Shown one piece after another: positions 1 to 48,800 of a stretch of 64,000 bases of DNA. The notes under the pieces are model-generated. The model was not told the origin of the DNA. It saw nothing but the letters and a program-made list of their open reading frames with translations, and ran no database searches. The first letter of the stretch is position 1. Each line of letters opens with the position of its first letter. A program made the translations under genes and the position numbers. Source of the DNA: Odontesthes bonariensis (taxonomy: Eukaryota; Chordata; Actinopteri; Atheriniformes; Atherinopsidae). The stretch is from contig NC_134528.1 of NCBI RefSeq assembly GCF_027942865.1, forward strand, positions 24,700,586 to 24,764,585, written 5' to 3'.

Positions 1-490
1 CTGCTGAAGCACATAACTGAGCTTTGCAAAACCCATGTGATGCCTAGAAAAAGACCTGAAATCAAGATGAGTTAAAGAAGAGACTAGTCTAAGATGCAGA
101 GCAGGATCAAAATAGAGAAAAAAGGTGAAAGAAGTTTAAACCATTTCTTCCCTTGATCATCTTGGGAAGTGTGAGATCACCGGCAGATAAAATGGACAAG
201 CTTGGATTCCAGATAAGGACACAGCAGCAATGTAAGGACACCACCATTATTTGTTTCCATCGAGACATGACTGCAGGAACAACTCTAACACCGCTCTAGT
301 TGGTTTTGAAACTATGCGGGCTGACAGAGACAGAAGACAGAGAGGTAACAGTGGAGGAGGAGGATTACAGAGCTTGTTAACAACAGATGGTGTAATCCTG
401 GACATGTCACTGAGAAGGAGTGTCTCTGCACCCCAGATGCTGAGCTGTTGCCTGTGAGTTCCTGTCTATGTTGTCTACTGAGAGTTCAAC
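1..490 (+). repeat. Unclassified dispersed repeat, copy A
   Basis: It aligns in the same orientation with 45385-45850. Shared blocks include GAAGAAGTTTAAA-like, GTGAGATCAC, ACACAGCAG and GGCTGCAGGAACA-like words, and the end CTCTGCAC.CCAGATG. No transposase, RT or tRNA-like part is seen. The window starts inside or near its left edge. Confidence 0.6.
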
Positions 491-2098
491 TGTTCTACCT
501 GCTAATGCTGCTACAAAAACAACATCCCAACCCATTGATGTCGACCTCTGAAGATATCTACCACACCTTCCTCTCTGCCACACTTCAACTTTCTACATGT
601 TAGTCAACTGATTTACATTAAAATTTGTGCTCCATCTGCAACAATAGCATATCTATATCTATATAGCATAACTAATAATGCAGACATATAAGCTCTCCCA
701 TGGGATTAATAACGTATTATTGAATTTAACTGAAATTAACAGATCCTAGTCCGACTCAGTACCATACACATGTGCAGGGGACACAAACTACAAAGTGACA
801 CTTACACTTTCTTTTGATTTTCTCTTCTGTTATCTCCAATTCATGAGAGTACAAAAACAATCCATTAGCTCAAATGTAAAAAGAACAATGACAACAGTGT
901 ACAGGTTCAAAGTTCAAATCTAAGAAGAAAGAAACCCGTAAAGGTCAAAAACACATGCAGGGTATTATTTTTTAGAAGCAATGTGTTGTGGTGGAAGCAT
1001 GTCTCTGAGGTGAACTTCCCAATCAGCCACCTGCAGTTAGAAACATCAGTTCTCTTAAAAATAATCAGCGAAGTGCCAGCATGAGTTCATTCTGAGTCAA
1101 TAAGGTAACTGACCAGATTCAGAGTCTCTCCATACATTCACTTAACAACCCCATGAGGTGAGGTGTGTGTATGTGGTGTTGATTAAAAACCCCTCCTACA
1201 GTAAAAATGTGCTTCGTCTGTTACTGCACTCATTTGGTCTTCATGTTCAGAAGTAAGCAGATGCAGAAACATATTGTTAAGACTCTATGAAATCACAGCT
1301 AAAGCCAGATTTATAAAACAAACTTGTGATGACTTTAAATAAACGTGGCTAATGCAGAGAGTGAGATTATTTATCTCATCTTATTCTGACTCGTGAATGG
1401 AAAGCTTAAACATGATGTAAGGGACCCCCTGCTGGTTGTATAGAGATACAGCAGTTTAGGTCTTGAATGAGACCACCTGTGGTGAGGTTGATGGTGGGAG
1501 GAAATCATTTCCACACAACACAATGTATTGCTGCTGTAGAGCGGCAACAAATGTAGTTTCTTCTTCTAGTTTCAATGTAATTTGTTTTTTCCCTCTTTTT
1601 AAAAAAACAACAACTGTCCAGCTGATTCAGATTTCCTTTCACATGACTCTAATAAACACGTACAAAATCCGTTTTTGTCATTTTAATTTGAATAAAAAAC
1701 TTTCAACTGTAAGAAAAATATTCACCATGAATAACTTAAGCATTTTCTCCAAAACTGCATCAAATTCCTGGATAGAGGCCAACCAAAAGGTAATTTAGTA
1801 TATCCTCCTCCTAAAAATGTATCAGAGCAGTGCTGTGTTTGTACGTTTGGGAAATGTAAACACACAGATTGGGCAGATAACTGTGGTTTTAACTGTGCAC
1901 GACGGTCAACCCTCCAGCTGGTGTAGTCACTTAAAAGGGTCGTACTGCCCCAGTCAGACGCTCCTGTGTACATGCAGCCTCCGGTTGCATCCAGATGAGG
2001 GTTGAATGGTTATTTTTGCTGGAATGTCTCCTAAAACAGCTCACCTTCAGAAATGCTGGCGTGTTGACTGGATATGAACACAACAGAAAAAAGTACCA

Positions 2099-2133
<35 letters not shown>

Positions 2134-2998
2134 GCAACAAGGTACCTTTAGGTTCTTTTTAATCCAAAGCGTTTTGTTGGAAGTGCAAATGTAAAATCGA
2201 AGCACGCTTCCATAAATGAGGTCCCTAGCTTGGAAACTAATCATGCACATAAATTAAGGTGAAATAAAAAGCTGTTATATTCATGGTTCATGAATTTCTC
2301 AACAACGGAGTGAGCAGATTAAATTTTTAAACCTACTACACATAAATCAGCATGCAAAGTTAAATAGTTTTGTGTTTTTGACAACAATGTGGGGAAAAAA
2401 AAAAAAAAAAAAAAAAGTCCCTTTCCCACAGACCACGTCAAAGTGGAATTTTGGGTCACGTGACCGTTTGCGCCATTTGCGACCAGCTAGTAAGAATGGG
2501 TCAAAGCGAGGTTGCGCCGAGTAAGAATCAGGCTTTAGTGGGAGATAGAACTCCACGTTGCCTCTGATGCGTCCATCAGCATGTGTGATATTAAATTTTT
2601 ATTTATTTATTTTTTTTAAGTCCTGCATAGTCTGTGTAGACAAAGTACTGCTGTATGAGTGTGTTAGTGAATGTGGCTTTTAGTGTAAAAGCAAAAAGAC
2701 CAGAAAAGCTCCATTTACCATGTCTATAGGGAGGAGAGGTTGTATTAAAGCCATCATCCCTGCGTTTGTTCTGTTGTGTCCGTGGTAAGTGCGGTTTGAC
2801 CCACTCAGCACAAAGGACTGTTGCTATGGTTACCAGCAGGTTGATGTAATCTTCATCATCCTTCAGTCAATAACAAAATCAGAATTAAATACCGTGAACT
2901 GTTGCAACTTCTGTAAAGACTTCGGCAAAAAATAAACGTTATACAACGACATGAAATGAATAAAGAGCACAATAAGTGTTTAGAGATATAGATTTGTC
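491..2998. other. Intergenic DNA downstream of usp22
   Basis: No gene is seen. It contains A-runs at 2103-2132 and 2396-2416 and a T-rich patch near 2591-2620. Short open frames here are caused by homopolymers. Confidence 0.5.
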
Positions 2999-3004
2999 TT
3001 TATT
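2999..3004 (-). terminator. usp22: Candidate usp22 polyadenylation signal
   Basis: AATAAA lies on the minus strand 1.7 kb past the usp22 stop. The interval 3005-4732 has no other gene signal and would be a long 3' UTR, as usp22 has in mammals. Further AATAAA-like clusters on the minus strand near 2592-2606 could be used instead. Confidence 0.4.
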
Positions 3005-4732
3005 TGAGTGTATTTCCAACTCTGTGTCCAGTTCTTGCAGCAGGAACAACTGTGTGCGAGGAATGACTGACCGGCTGACTGAATACGGCCCTGCGGCTGG
3101 ATCCAGCAGGACAGGAGAACAAACCAACTTTTGAGGTTTCACCATTTGTCTGACACATACAAACTGTACACATACACTTTTACATACGTCATCAACATGT
3201 GGAAAAAGGGAAAAAAAACAGAACAAAAACGATCAAACTGTGATACCCAGCTCAGACGGCATGCTGAATGCAAGTACTGATTCAGTACACAAACATACAG
3301 TGCATACGCACGACACACGTGCATAAAAACAGGAACGCGCGCGCCATTTTTCTTTGTCTCTTTACACAAACTCTGAGGTGTTTTTTTTTTTATTCCTTCC
3401 TCTCTCTTTGGGCCATACACGAGCGCGCACACACACGGATCAATTAGAGCGACATGCGGTCGACAGATAACACTGCGGGACTGAACTTCTGACCCATTAT
3501 GTACACTCTGTACTCTGAGTTGCGTTTCAGTTTGTCTTTTTTCTTTTTTTTTCTTTTTTTTTTAAACCGTTTACCTGAAACAGCATCGCAACAACGTGGA
3601 GAATATTTCTCGGGGGAAAAAAAAAAAAGCCGTATTATGTTTAAAAAAAAGAAAAAGAAAAAAGAATCCATAGCAGCAGTTGCACAAAAATTATCAGCAC
3701 TGTTTTTTTGTGTACAAAATAAACGTGATTGACGGCACGACGTGACACACATGAACAACATGAGAGTTTAAGGAGAATGAAAAAAAAAACACAAAAAAAG
3801 AACGTAAACAAACCTTTTAATTGCAAGATGTATAAAAATATAATATTCACGGTGCATCTATGACCCCCCTTTGACTTTTGGAAGCTGAAAGAGAGGCAGA
3901 AAACAACAGAGTTGTCACATCCATCTCCAGAGAAAATGTTTTCCGTAAGTACCTATGTGTGTGCGACAACTACAAACTCACGAATAATCAATGGAATACA
4001 CTTCAGAATACTATGTCAGGTGGGTTTTTCCACCACAACAGTTTCACGACGAACGAAACAAAGGGAAAAAAAAAAAAATGCATAAGACAACTTCCATTCT
4101 GGGAATTTTTGGTCTTCTGGAGGAGTGCGGGTGTGTCGGAAACACGTGCTCATGTCCAGAAAGTTGTCAGTTTGAGTCTTTGCAGATACAGTGGGGAGAG
4201 GGAGGGGAGAAAAGCTCTTCCTGTAGAGCTTTATACCCCCAGTGGGAGGCTGTGGCTCGGCTTCTTTGCACTCGTGGATGTTAATGTATGGAGCTGTGCA
4301 AGCATAGAGCAAGACGTGGGTGAAGAACAGCATTTGGGATCAAGTAAAACTTCCCCGGCTCTTGTCTTTGCCTGATAACCGAGAAATGCCAGAGTAGGAG
4401 ACAATTCCTCCCTTATCTGAAAGTGAGTGCAGAATATCAAAGCTTCTTCCTCCTTCATGCCCTGAATTCAAGTGAAACGTCTGCAACAATACAAATCTCC
4501 CTTCTGTATTTGTAGGATTTTCTGTGGGTCCTTGTATTTTGCTTTATCCTGCACAGCAGACAGTGGATCTGGTGAAGCAGTGTAAGGGTAATTCCATGTA
4601 AGAGTGAGAGCTGCAGCTCGGAGTGAGTAAGGTAGGCGTGTGTTTCTGTTTCTTTGCCTCCTTCCTCCCTCTTAACCTTTTTCCGTGTAACTAATCCTTG
4701 CATCCTTCTTAAGCTCCACCCGTGGGCTCAGA

Positions 4733-22834
<18,102 letters not shown>

Positions 22835-22839
22835 GGTAG

Positions 22840-22848
22840 TCACAGCAT
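22840..22848 (-). promoter_or_regulatory. Two-codon upstream ORF before usp22
   Basis: On the minus strand ATG CTG TGA ends five bases before the usp22 start codon. If it lies within the mRNA leader, ribosomes would meet this minimal ORF first and would have to reinitiate or leak past it. Confidence 0.45.
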
Positions 22849-23202
22849 CCGGCTTTCCTGTCCTGTGAGCAACAAAACCTGTTCAAATCCCTAAACTCAG
22901 CCCCAGTCCAAGCTCTCTGGCTAGCTCGCCAGTTTCGTTATCCTCCGAATGCTGCGTTCTTGGCTAACTGGACATGTCCTAGTTGTAGAACCTGAGACAC
23001 GCGCAATAGTAAACATCAAACCAAACTTGACAGTGTGTTCTTTGTAGATATAAATATCATTCACCAATATACTTAAAAATAACGCAGTACATTTTGTTCT
23101 TAACATTGGTTAAATTACATGTTAGCAGGCAGGCTAAAGTGAATTTCAACAGTAGCTTACACGGTAAGCGTCATCAAGGCCCACCTCATTCATGGCAGTG
23201 GA

Positions 23203-23348
23203 CCAATGAGAGCTGAGTCACAGGCGTGATTGACGGGCTGCAAACAATCATATTTCACATATGTACCGCCTCTACGGAATAGGTACTACGTCGCGATTGG
23301 TCGCATTTTCTTGCAAACCCCATCCGCTCGTCTAAAGACGTTCATTGG
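23203..23348 (-). promoter_or_regulatory. Cluster of CCAAT boxes upstream of usp22
   Basis: Two CCAAT motifs read on the minus strand (23296-23300 and 23344-23348) and one on the plus strand (23203-23207), 370-515 bp upstream of the usp22 ATG. No TATA box is evident. Spaced CCAAT boxes are typical NF-Y sites of housekeeping promoters; the assignment to usp22 is by position. Confidence 0.4.
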
Positions 23349-23964
23349 CTAAAACATAAATCTGCTTCATTCCATCAATCAAGAATGTTTTTTGACAATC
23401 AAGAGAGAGTGGCAATCCAAATACACCTTAGAGAGGAAGAACCGAGAGCTATATTCTTAAACAATTTATTATTAACAGATCCACAATCGCAAAGCTCAAG
23501 CTCCCAAATGACATGACAATTTGGTTTCATCCGTTGACTTCACTGCCTGTAATAACAAGCTGTCAAAACAGTTTTATATACAGTGCTATAGCGACCTCTA
23601 GTGGATCTGAACTAAAAAAAAAAAAAAAAAAGAAACAAAAAACAAACAGACCAAAAAAAAAAAAAAAAAAAAAAGAAAAACAGTGCACCAGATTGTGAAT
23701 GACTTCTCCACAGTGCTGACCTTGGTCAGGGGCATGTCCACGTGTACAGTTTTGCAATTGATGATATTTACATTCTAACCAAGGAGTGAGAAGGAAACGA
23801 TCATCGCAGTCTTTACAAATGTAGAATATAATCTGATTTATCCCTCGTCAGTCATAGATGTTATACCTCATATGTAATGCCCTCCAGTTGCGGCCGTCAT
23901 GCAGCAGAACCAAAACAAACCGTGAGATTATTCACACATATGTTTGGAACAAATAAGTCCAGTT

Positions 23965-23970
23965 TTTATT
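23965..23970 (-). terminator. cops3: Candidate cops3 polyadenylation signal
   Basis: AATAAA on the minus strand about 300 nt past the cops3 stop gives a short 3' UTR. It leaves about 1.1 kb before the usp22 start codon, enough for a separate usp22 promoter. Confidence 0.5.
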
Positions 23971-24272
23971 GTTGTGGTTTCTGTCAATGTAGCAGTGGCG
24001 CTCCAACCTGAACATTGATAAATAAAACACTGACAAAACTGTAATCTTTTTTTTTTCTTTTTTTTTTCCTCCTTTTCTGTAAGGATCTTTTTGTTATCCT
24101 TAAGACACGTGAAGTAAGAATAACCAAATTCATCATCATTCCACACAATTAGATTTTCCTTGACCAAAGTCCTTATGCAACAGAATGTTTGTTTTCCGTT
24201 TAAAAAAATCCAACTCATCCTCGGGAAGAACGTGTTGGCTGGCTGCAGCGTTCTCTCCCCGTCCAAGGCCCC

Positions 24273-35058
<10,786 letters not shown>

Positions 35059-35171
35059 TATTTCCTGGGTCCAAAGTGGAGGTAATTTTCACTGTTTTTC
35101 ATTCAAACGTCAGAAACAACTCCGTCCGGACTGAGACAGGGGGCCACACAGCCGCCACTGATGTGAAGCTA

Positions 35172-35179
35172 TCGCGAGA
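35172..35179 (-). promoter_or_regulatory. TCTCGCGA element upstream of cops3
   Basis: The minus strand reads TCTCGCGA about 115 bp upstream of the cops3 ATG. The TCTCGCGAGA palindrome is a known core-promoter motif of TATA-less housekeeping genes; here 8 of 10 positions are kept. No TATA box is seen. Confidence 0.45.
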
Positions 35180-36633
35180 TCATAAGAGCAGAGCAGCGTA
35201 CTAGGAGACCAACGAACCGTCATTTAGAGTCTTAAAGGGACAGATACATGCTTTTCTCCTACAATCAGAAATAAGGTTGACACCGTTTTCAAGTTAGTAA
35301 TTTTATTTGAACATACATGTTTGTTTAAAACAATAATGCATTATTGGGCTACAAATAACCATTTCGGTTGGTAAAGTTGTTTTTCATTCAAAGGATTAAA
35401 ACATACAGGAACTGACGTACTATTTACCGGGTTTTTAACAAAGATGTTTTCTATTGTAAGAGCTCCTGTCTAACAGTTTTTAAGGTACCAACTAAAAGCA
35501 GACTTCCTGTACAATATTAAAGGTACAACAAAACTTAGATAAAAATTAAACCTAGGACTTGCAACACTACAGCATTGTCTCTGTGTTTAACTCTTATAAA
35601 AAACGTCTATAGTATTATGATATGCATTCATATTTTTGTTTAAATTAAGTCAACAGCAAGTACGAGGGCAAGCTTCTTTTCGTACTGATCCTTGTAGAAT
35701 GTTGTTTACGATGGTACTGTTTTAGTGTAGCATTGTCACAGTATGTCTTAAGTGAAACTGTCTCTTCTGTAAAATTGTTAATTCAATGCATCTAAAATGG
35801 TTATCTTTGGTAATACCTTTTTTACTGCAAACAAATGCCAGCAATGTCAACTTCCATTGCAGCAATGGAACGCTAAAAAGCTTTATTGCAAATACAATAA
35901 GAACTGGAAGTTACATCAAAAGAAAAAAAGATGATCTATTTTAGGTGCACAGAAATGCAAGATGGGCAATGTACCTGCATCAAAGAAATCCTTCACCCCA
36001 TTGTACTGCTACATTTTTTTTATTTTTTACAGAAATGCAAAACATTTTAAACTGAAAATTGACACTGTACTCTAAAATATCAGTGGAGTGAAGCATCTGG
36101 TTTGTGTAAAATATCTTTGTTGCAAGTAGGATTGTAGTACAGTTTGTTCTCAAAGCTAAGCACTTCTCCCTCTGCAATAGCAGAACCAGATCAGTTTACT
36201 TCCCGTTTTACTTTAGACAGCCTCAATAGCAATTGTTACAGATGCTGTGGGTTGGCTAGTGGCAGCTGCAGGCCAGCTAATAAACTGACAGACGGTGCAA
36301 ACAGCTGTTAGTACAGTGGGCACGACTGTGTCACATTTGACCTGTGTGCTGCTGGTGATCCGCTAGCCTGTCACTTAGCCACCGACAGTTAGCTCAGCTG
36401 AACCAGAATAGCAGAGAAGCGCCCAGTGATTAAGCTAACAGTGAAACAAAACTTTGTCGACAAACGAAAAACAATACTGATAACGCTAAATGCCGACAAA
36501 AAAATCTAAACTTTCGCAGTATTTGATAACTTTTTGACTTCCATGCGCACTCTATCGACTCTTTCCACGCGACGTTTGGAGAAGGTAGTGACCGTAGGTG
36601 GTACTGCTACGCACCGCCGACCGAGGGTCAACG
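35180..36633. other. Divergent cops3 / nt5m intergenic region
   Basis: This stretch lies between two head-to-head genes. It holds no open frame I can support, only AT-rich DNA and short A/T runs. At least the distal part should hold the nt5m promoter and 5' UTR. Confidence 0.5.
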
Positions 36634-42963
<6,330 letters not shown>

Positions 42964-44005
42964 GGAACTCCGTCACCCACAAGCCTCAGTGGGAGGGGTC
43001 ACTCGGAGGCTCCGAGGGATCAGCACAGACTGCATTCATCTCTGAAGAAGGAAACGAGTAATATGTTTTATACCGTACAGCTCACCTATTCACTCGTTTG
43101 ACCACAAGAGGGCACTGTGACTGTAGGTGTGAAGTTGTCTCGACATTTGCACCTCCACCGATTTCATGAACACAAAGACGGAGTGAATAACAGTCATTTC
43201 AAAAGGGGCAGGCTGTGAGGGTGTGAATGAGTTGGTATCTGCTCTAATTATGGACATTTAGGTAAAAAAAAAAAAGTTATCAAGCCACTTGAGCGGTTTA
43301 TCTGAGGCCCTCATTACAGAGGGCAAATCAGCAGCTCGCGGCGCTGTGTCGCATAAACGTGTCAGTGGACTTTAATTCATTCACAACATGGACCCACCGC
43401 TGCACACAAAAATAGCCTCTCTGAGTCGTAGGTGCCGGGGAGTGTGTGACTTAGACTTACAAGTACTGTCACCGTTTGGTCTGGTTACTGTTTGACATGT
43501 TCTTCATAGGAATACCTTTGCAATGTAAACACAGATATAAATCTACTGGGAAGTCTGCTCTGGTTTTTATAGAACTGAAAAGGCTACTGTGGTGCTCCTC
43601 CCTTTTTCTTTTTTTTTTCTCCTTTCTGAATGTGATCTCTCTGCACTTCACAATGATCTATGCATCTTACATAACACACTGATGAGAAAACCATACTTGC
43701 GCATGCACGTCGCCAAAACACCACTAGTGCATGAATTAGTCACTGGAAAGCATATGCTGATTGTGTATTTCGCTCAATCTATTTAGCAGCTCCTGTTTTA
43801 AACAGAGAAAGGGTCACAAACCACACTACAGAACTGAAGACTGTTTTAAGGCGTCCCCTGTTTCATGACCGATTTAAAAAGTACGACAACAAGCATCTCA
43901 ATCTACTTTTCCTCTTAGAATGGCTTGTTTACATACAGTAAGCACACGGCATCTGATTTAAGCTGGAGGGCTTGAGCTCTGAACTGAGAAAGATCCTGCA
44001 CTCTC

Positions 44006-44011
44006 AATAAA
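44006..44011 (+). terminator. nt5m: Candidate nt5m polyadenylation signal
   Basis: AATAAA lies 1.04 kb past the nt5m stop. The interval 42964-44005 has no other gene and would be the 3' UTR. Confidence 0.5.
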
Positions 44012-45384
44012 ATCCATTTATTTTTGCATGTCATTTATAATTTAATGTGCGTCTTGATAGAAAGTATTACCTCACTTTTGCCACAAAAAGATGAGTGTTC
44101 TGTCAGTGTTCTTACTATTCTGTCAGTGGATTTTTAGCAAGTTTTAGAACATTTTTTCAGTAAAGAGTTCAATGAATCTGTTTCATGGTCAGTATGTAGA
44201 AGATGAGGCAGCGTTTTTGTTTCGTTTTGTCAGACCTTGTATGATTTTTGTCTGTTTCGCTGTGAACAAATCACCAGAAGCTAAACTTGTATAATGGAAA
44301 CAGTACTCGGTCCGTAGTGTTTTTATTGGGCCTACTTTGATGTAAAAAGTCACACATGCTGTTTTTTTGTCAATGGAATGTTTTTATTCTGTTTGTTCCA
44401 CCAAGATTAAAATGGTCACAAAGAAGCATTTTTCATTGCTTTTGTTTTCATTCTTCATCTAAGTCTACTTTAAAAGGAAAAAAAAAACAGATAAAGCGAT
44501 ACTTTTCTCAAGCGATTGGAAACTTTCCCACCCTCAGGGTGACATCCTGGCACCAAACACGACGAACACGTCTCTTTGTTGTCATTTCCTCTCCCCGCTT
44601 ATCATTATCAGTTATGAAAACATGAAACAACAGTTTCATATAAGCAGTTTCCCAGGCTGCACTCTCCGTTTTATTATACCACCAGGGTAGATTTTGTCAT
44701 GCATGAGAAACTTTTGTTTCTCGTGTCAACCCGTTTATTTTGCAGGTGAAACACCTTGGAAACTGGCTGAAGTTCTCATTTGGAAAGCACTGAAGAACAC
44801 AATTATGCTGAAACATCCAGTGTGACAGCCTTAGCAGATGTTGTAAACAGTCACTAGGAAAGACGGTACTGTTTCAAAGGCTCTTTTTTTAGGTGTTAAC
44901 TCCAAGCAAGAGCTTTCCAAGCATGAGAGGATGTGTGTAACACAGTTGAATGATTAGTGGATGAACATACAAACACCACAGGAATCCACAAGAAATTAAA
45001 AAAAGAAAAAGGCATGGAGCTATATAAATCCTGGGCACGAACAAGTCACGCAAAGCACGGGGGGTTAAAACAGGATCAAACTCCATGAGGGGAAGTGGGG
45101 TTTTTTTTTTGTTTTTTTTTTACAAGTGTCATTAACCCAGAGGAATTACACTGAAGGTGCATATTGTTTGTGGCATTTCACATATGGAGCAATGTATTGT
45201 TTTTGGACATCTTTCCTGTAATGACATATTCTATTGAGAGTCAATTTTGAACATGTTGAACTTTCAAAAGTAGAACAAAATCATTGTGTGGTCAACATTT
45301 ACCCAGAATGTGTCTTTTTTGCAGAGTTTACGGGGTTATTCACTGTGTGTTTAATGAGGAATATATGTCTGAAGATTCCTTGCT
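44012..45384. other. Intergenic DNA after nt5m
   Basis: AT-rich, with short T-runs near 45101-45120. No gene or clear element is recognised. Confidence 0.4.
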
Positions 45385-45850
45385 GATATTGAGAACGAAA
45401 GTCCAAGTAATGCCTGAAATAAACCCTCAAATTCAGACAAGTTGAAGAAGAGACGTCTAAGATGAGGGGCAGGAGCAAAACGAAGAGCAAGGAGGAAGAA
45501 GTTTAAAATGTTTGTTGCATCAGTCACGCATGGGAAATGTGAGATCACTGGAAAATGAAATGGAAATTTGGCGCTGATGAACACACAGCAGGAATATTGG
45601 AAATGTTCCATGAAGATATGGCTGCAGGAACATATTCCGGACTCCAATGCCTGTCCATCTGGCTCTCAGACAATAGAGGCTCTTCAACTCTGTTGAAAAA
45701 GTAGTAAGAGTAAAGGAGGAGGCATTGCAATGTTCGATGGTGTAAACCTTGACAGATAATTATAGATAACAGATTAGGAGCACCTCTGCACTCCAGATGT
45801 TGAACTGTTAGCTCTAAGCTTCTGTCCATTTTATTTACTGAGAGAAGGCT
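45385..45850 (+). repeat. Unclassified dispersed repeat, copy B
   Basis: Second copy of the family at 1-490, same orientation, about 45 kb away. Similarity runs with small gaps from TAATGCCTGAAA near 45406 to ATTTACTGAGAGAA near 45840 and is lost on both sides. Confidence 0.6.
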
Positions 45851-48800
45851 TGTCTTAAGGTTAGGGTCTGATCACAGCCTCCTCATCCCCTCGCTCCTCT
45901 GTCCTCCTGCCTGTGACCCGGAAATCGTTTACAGCCAAGTATTTTGAAGCGGGTCACAAAAATACACTTGGAGGGAGAAGAATTAGGAGAGAGAAGGCTT
46001 GTTGGCGAAGCTATAGGCAAAGATACAATTGTTAATCCTTTGTGGAAGTTATTTTTCGGCATCCTCTGAAGGGGGCGTGACACATGAATTCCAGCCTGTA
46101 TCTTAAATGGGAAAAAATATGTACACTATCACAAACACCACCTTTAATCAAGCTTGAACAAAATACATTTATATGCCTCAACAAAACAATGGTTAGATGA
46201 TGTGTCACACGTCATGTTTAATTGACATCAAATTCAATTTAAGTTCAGTTGGAAAGCAAGGGCATTTCCTTGTCTTCTCACTCCTCGTGTTGGTCCTTGC
46301 CCGCCTCCGCTCACAACTCTGGTGGGAGAGACGAAGACCCAAGGAAGGTAGTTGAGCAGAAGAATCGAGTGTGTTAAATGGGAATTTTGGTCGTCATACG
46401 TTTGACTCAGTGGTTGACTACAAATGCAACAGCTATTTCATTGATGTAGATATCTGGAGATCATTTTGTTATTTCTATCCGCTTACAGAAATAGATGAGA
46501 CATGTCTTTAATTTGTTTACTTTTCCCCAATGAATTATGATGTTGCAAAGATCGTTGAGGAAAAATAAACAAACTAAAGACTTTACAGCAACGATCAAGT
46601 GTTGTTCATTGCTGCACAAATCTATCTACACATAAGAACCTGATTTCAGTTCAGCACAGAGGTTTTTTTCATTTGTTCTTTTTTTTATTGTGGCTTTGGT
46701 ACTTTGACTTGAGTCTGACAGTGTATGCCTTATTGATTTAGTAAAATTAGTTCAGTTCAGTTGATGTCAGTTGATGTGTAGGCGAGTGTTTAGTGGAATG
46801 CGGTGGGTGGGCAGGGACTGAGCTGTAAGTCCTCTGGGATAGAAAAGACTGGAAAATCTCCAAGCAAAGGGTTTGCAGACGTATCTTCCACCAGTTTGGA
46901 CAAGGTGAGTGTTTCGGAGGAAATCATCTGTGAAATGTTCGTAAGTGACAAATCTGTGTGATTACTAAAGAAGAAGCGTCTGCTCTGATGTCACGATACC
47001 AAAAATATATCATGCCTCATAGCTGTCCGGTTAAAAAAAGAAAAAAAACATGGTGAGCCTTCAAACGCAACAGTACATCACTGAAACGGGGCTAAGTAGG
47101 AAGAAAATCAGCCAGGAGAAGAGCTACTCGGCTCCTTTCCCCCCCCCCGGCTATTGATAACCAGTTGTTGAGAGAATAAATGACTTTAATAAAGTTAGAA
47201 AATAATGTTTGTGTTTGCATGTGAATAAAAAGTTTTTGATCCTCATACAACACAGGCCCAGTATAAAATCGTGACTTGTGTTTGCTTCCTCGCTTTCTGG
47301 TGCAGCAGCAATGTTTCTCCTGAGTGGGATTTTTTCTTTTTTAACCTGGAAGCAAAACAAAATGTTCTTTTTGAGGCTGCAATCCTAGATTGATGGCTCT
47401 GATGGATTCTTAATAAAATACAAACACAGAGAGATGGCGACTTAATTAGGCTCAGGTCAGCTGGGTATTCATCTCAAACTGCCTTTAGCTGAAGGAAAAT
47501 GAACATCTGATTCAGAGAGGAAACAGATAACCTGCTGGCTGCCGCTTTTGCATCCACACGCTATATTACTGACTGTGGTGTAAATAATTTGAGACATGCA
47601 TTCTGGAAATGTGTGCAGTTGTTACCGCAACTAGAGCCATGCTGTCGTCAGTAGGATTACATTTTTTGAATAAGGGGATTTTCTCAATGTGTAATCTGGA
47701 CGAAAATCTGGAAACTCTGCAACTCTCTCTGGGCATGAACTTGTTTAAGATGGAAAGTGGACAACTGTTTTCTGATTTAACAAAATTGGAAATCCTTTTT
47801 TAAAACCATCAAGTCTGCACACGATGGAAGAGGCCTCGAAGCGCAGAGCAACTGTAACACCATACTGTTCCATGTTAACAAGAGTTTAGCTTCTGAAACT
47901 ACAGCAGTTGGTCTCCTGAGATCCTTAACATTTACAAATGGTTGTTAATAGAAGAGAAGATACAACGTAGAGCTGAACATGCCCCACCCCAACTTTTTTT
48001 TTTTGCAGCAAGCAGCAATCAACCATGACAGACAGCTCTGTGCATCTGTTGAAGGGACATTTTGCAGGGAAACAGAAGTGCTACTGTTAGTTGTGCTTTG
48101 GTAATGTTGAAATCCCTCACACTTAGAGCTTCTCACAACATAAGAATCATCTGTTCAACTCATTTAGGTGAAGGCCCCTTGTGTACACTACAAGTTGCAT
48201 GCTGAAGGTCAAAAACCACTTTAAGTTTTGATCGGACCTAACAAACACCTGTTCCTCAGCAGAGAAATGTGATGGGGCTTCCAGGACATCCCTGTTACAA
48301 TGAACAGTAACCACGATGACATTCTAATCAAGTTATGCTTTATATAATTTTTTCAAAAAAAATATTCAAATCTAAATGTATTTTTTAATCAACTCTTCAT
48401 ACTAGTGGATAATAAATCCACAGTTCATGTATATGACCCACTGACATGCAGAGAAATTAAAGTTTAAGTAATCTGTTGCTGTACACAGGGTTTTATTGTT
48501 TCTTTGTTTCCGCGAAAATTTGAAGATGTGTTCTTGTTCTGAAAACGTCACATTTAATTTCGAGGACAGAAAAGCGTGGGGGGAAAAAGAACACAGACTG
48601 CTAATCAGTAGGAGCAGTAATAAAAAAAGAAACATTAAAAAAAAACCTGTGAACAGCCTGGGGGGGGGGGGGGGGGGGGGGGGGGGGGGCGGGACACAAC
48701 AGCGTCTGGACTGGACTGGTCTGCACTGGACGCTGCACTAAGGTTTTGCGTCAGAGCTCTGAGGAAATCCCAGCAGAGCAATAAAATGGGGACTGGGCCA

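Noticed and set aside
1931..2250. Open frames over the A30 run with poly-Phe translation
   Set aside because: They exist only because homopolymers lack stops; no domain or splice context.
46800..46912. Possible non-coding 5' exon ending in ACAAG|GTGAGTG on the plus strand
   Set aside because: A good-looking donor alone is not enough; no acceptor, start codon or partner exon was found in the window.
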